Assembly: GCA_035541995.1 (NCBI GenBank)
Contig: DATKMG010000246.1
Span: 1 to 6,990 of the forward strand
Source of the DNA: DATKMG01 sp035541995
Lineage (GTDB): Bacteria > Acidobacteriota > Terriglobia > Versatilivoradales > Versatilivoraceae
DNA length: 6,990 nt
Reading direction: 5' to 3'
In this document: one piece after another, positions 5,724 to 6,990 of the stretch
Numbering within the stretch: position 1 is the first letter of the stretch
Layout of the letters: each line of letters opens with the position of its first letter
Notes under the pieces: generated by a model
Told to the model about the DNA's origin: nothing
What the model saw: only the letters and a program-made list of their open reading frames with translations
The model's database searches: none
Program-made: the position numbers and the translations under genes

Positions 5724-6990
5724 ATGAAAATTCTAGTCAGTGACAAGCTTTCCCAACAGGGGATCGACCTTCTTCGGAAGGAAAAGGATTGGCAGGTGGA
5801 TGTAAAAACCGATTTGACTCCCGCCCAGTTGATTGAGGAGATCGGCAAGTATCATGCATTGCTGGTGCGGAGCAATACCAAAGTAACTCCCGCCGTGCTG
5901 CAAGCGGCTCACAATTTGAAAGTGGTGGGCAGGGCCGGCACCGGCGTGGACAACGTCAATCTTGAAGCTGCCACTAAGAAGGGGGTTGTCGTCATGAACA
6001 CCCCGGGCGGCAATAGTATCAGCGTGGCTGAGCATGCCATGGGCCTCATGCTGGCTCTGGCGCGTTTCGTGCCTCAAGCCAGTGCCTCTACCCGGGAAGG
6101 GAAGTGGGAAAAGAAGAAGTTCACCGGTACTGAACTAAAAGACAAGACTCTGGGTGTGATCGGGTTGGGAAAAATCGGGATGGAAGTAGTCAGGCGGGCC
6201 AAGGCGTTCCAAATGAATATCCTGGTTTATGATCCATTTGTTTCTGACCGGGTGGCCAAAGACCTCAACGTCAGGCTCGTGTCGCTAGATGAACTCTTTC
6301 CCGATTCGGACTTCATCACCCTGCATGTACCGTTGGTGGAAGCAACCCGGCACATGATCAATGCCCAATCCCTTGCCAAAATGAAAAGTGGAGTGAGGCT
6401 CGTCAATACGGCACGAGGCGAATTGATTAACGAAGCGGAGCTGGCTGTCTCCCTAACCAGCGGGAAAGTAGCAGCTGCCGCACTGGACGTCTTCAGTCAG
6501 GAACCTCCCGCGGCCGACAATCCTCTCACCAAATTGCCTAACGTCATCGTGACTCCGCATATTGCAGCATCGACATTCGAAGCCCAAGAGATAGTGGGCG
6601 TGGAAATTGCGGAACAGGTCCGAGCCTTTCTGAAGGAGGGAATCATTCGCAACGCGGTGAACTTCCCATCGGTCACTTTTGAGGAATATCAGAAGTTGGG
6701 ACCCTTTTTGAAGCTTGGGGAAAGCTTGGGGTCATTCATCTCCCAGATCGGAGAAGGCCGGATGGAGGAGGTGGGGATCCGTTACTACGGGGAAACAGTC
6801 GATTTGAACACCAACCTCGTAGCTAACGCCATCATCCTGGGAATTCTGAAACCGATCCTCAGCGAGGAAGTCAACATCATTAACGCCCGGAAGGTCCTGG
6901 AGGAGCGCGGCATATTGTTAGTGGAATCCCGCAGCAACCGGGTGCGTAGCTACTCCAACCTGATATCGGTGAAGCTCAAGACCGGCGATC
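5724..6990 (+). CDS. serA: D-3-phosphoglycerate dehydrogenase, 3' end outside the window
   Basis: This reading frame stays open to the right edge: 422 codons plus one base are present. SerA oxidises 3-phosphoglycerate to 3-phosphohydroxypyruvate with NAD+, the first step of serine synthesis. The start MKILVSDKLSQQGI is typical. The N-terminal part gives GRAGTGVDNV (69-78). The Rossmann motif is GLGKIG (147-152), with D170 at the end of the second strand, which favours NAD over NADP. Catalytic residues are R231 (NTARGE), E260 (SQEPP) and H279 (TPHIAAST). From about 316 the sequence enters the intervening domain of the long form of the enzyme (about 525 residues), normally followed by an ACT domain that senses serine. 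Roughly 100 residues, including any ACT domain, are missing because of the window edge, not a mutation. The 122 bases upstream show no strong promoter; the ribosome site is weak (CGGGATAA). Its partner is the aminotransferase upstream. Confidence 0.96.
   Translation, partial: MKILVSDKLSQQGIDLLRKEKDWQVDVKTDLTPAQLIEEIGKYHALLVRSNTKVTPAVLQAAHNLKVVGRAGTGVDNVNLEAATKKGVVVMNTPGGNSISVAEHAMGLMLALARFVPQASASTREGKWEKKKFTGTELKDKTLGVIGLGKIGMEVVRRAKAFQMNILVYDPFVSDRVAKDLNVRLVSLDELFPDSDFITLHVPLVEATRHMINAQSLAKMKSGVRLVNTARGELINEAELAVSLTSGKVAAAALDVFSQEPPAADNPLTKLPNVIVTPHIAASTFEAQEIVGVEIAEQVRAFLKEGIIRNAVNFPSVTFEEYQKLGPFLKLGESLGSFISQIGEGRMEEVGIRYYGETVDLNTNLVANAIILGILKPILSEEVNIINARKVLEERGILLVESRSNRVRSYSNLISVKLKTGD

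Noticed and set aside
5733..6077. A 114-codon open frame on the - strand at the start of serA.
   Set aside because: It lies fully inside the well-conserved NAD-dependent dehydrogenase sequence and has no motif of its own.

Overview
The window carries six genes, all on the + strand and tightly packed, from a bacterium of moderate G+C content. A lipoprotein signal and an exported peptidoglycan amidase suggest a Gram-negative-type (diderm) cell. The palindromic CCCTCACCC/GGGTGAGGG repeat and the GGACYTT heptad array are of a kind often scattered through genomes of environmental lineages. An Acidobacteriota-like or similar soil or sediment phylum is a guess from general character only, because there is no rRNA or other marker gene here.

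Layout. Positions 1-627 encode a Nudix-fold hydrolase with a degenerate Nudix box. Its stop overlaps (ATGA) the start of a lipoprotein gene (624-1559) that looks like the N-terminal beta-sandwich domain of an alpha-galactosidase-type glycoside hydrolase without its catalytic barrel. After a 121-base gap, 1681-2805 encodes an M50B site-2-protease-type membrane metalloprotease with two CBS domains. Its stop overlaps by one base the ATG of a zinc N-acetylmuramoyl-L-alanine amidase gene (2805-4304). A three-armed palindromic repeat lies inside the 5' end of that reading frame, and the C-terminus of the protein holds three copies of an unrecognised beta-type motif. A heptad repeat array starts on the amidase stop codon and fills about half of the next gap. 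Then come a class V aminotransferase (4459-5601) and a D-3-phosphoglycerate dehydrogenase (serA, from 5724) that runs off the right edge.

How they fit together. The aminotransferase and SerA form a plausible serine-biosynthesis pair: SerA makes 3-phosphohydroxypyruvate, and the class V enzyme could transaminate it in place of a classical SerC. The protease and amidase are coupled and both act at the membrane or cell wall, which suggests an envelope-related unit. The Nudix/lipoprotein pair is translationally coupled but has no clear shared function. I found no CRISPR array, tRNA, rRNA, transposase or phage gene, and no convincing new multi-gene system. The points most worth checking are the repeat embedded in the amidase gene, the amidase C-terminal repeats, the barrel-less sandwich lipoprotein and the heptad array.
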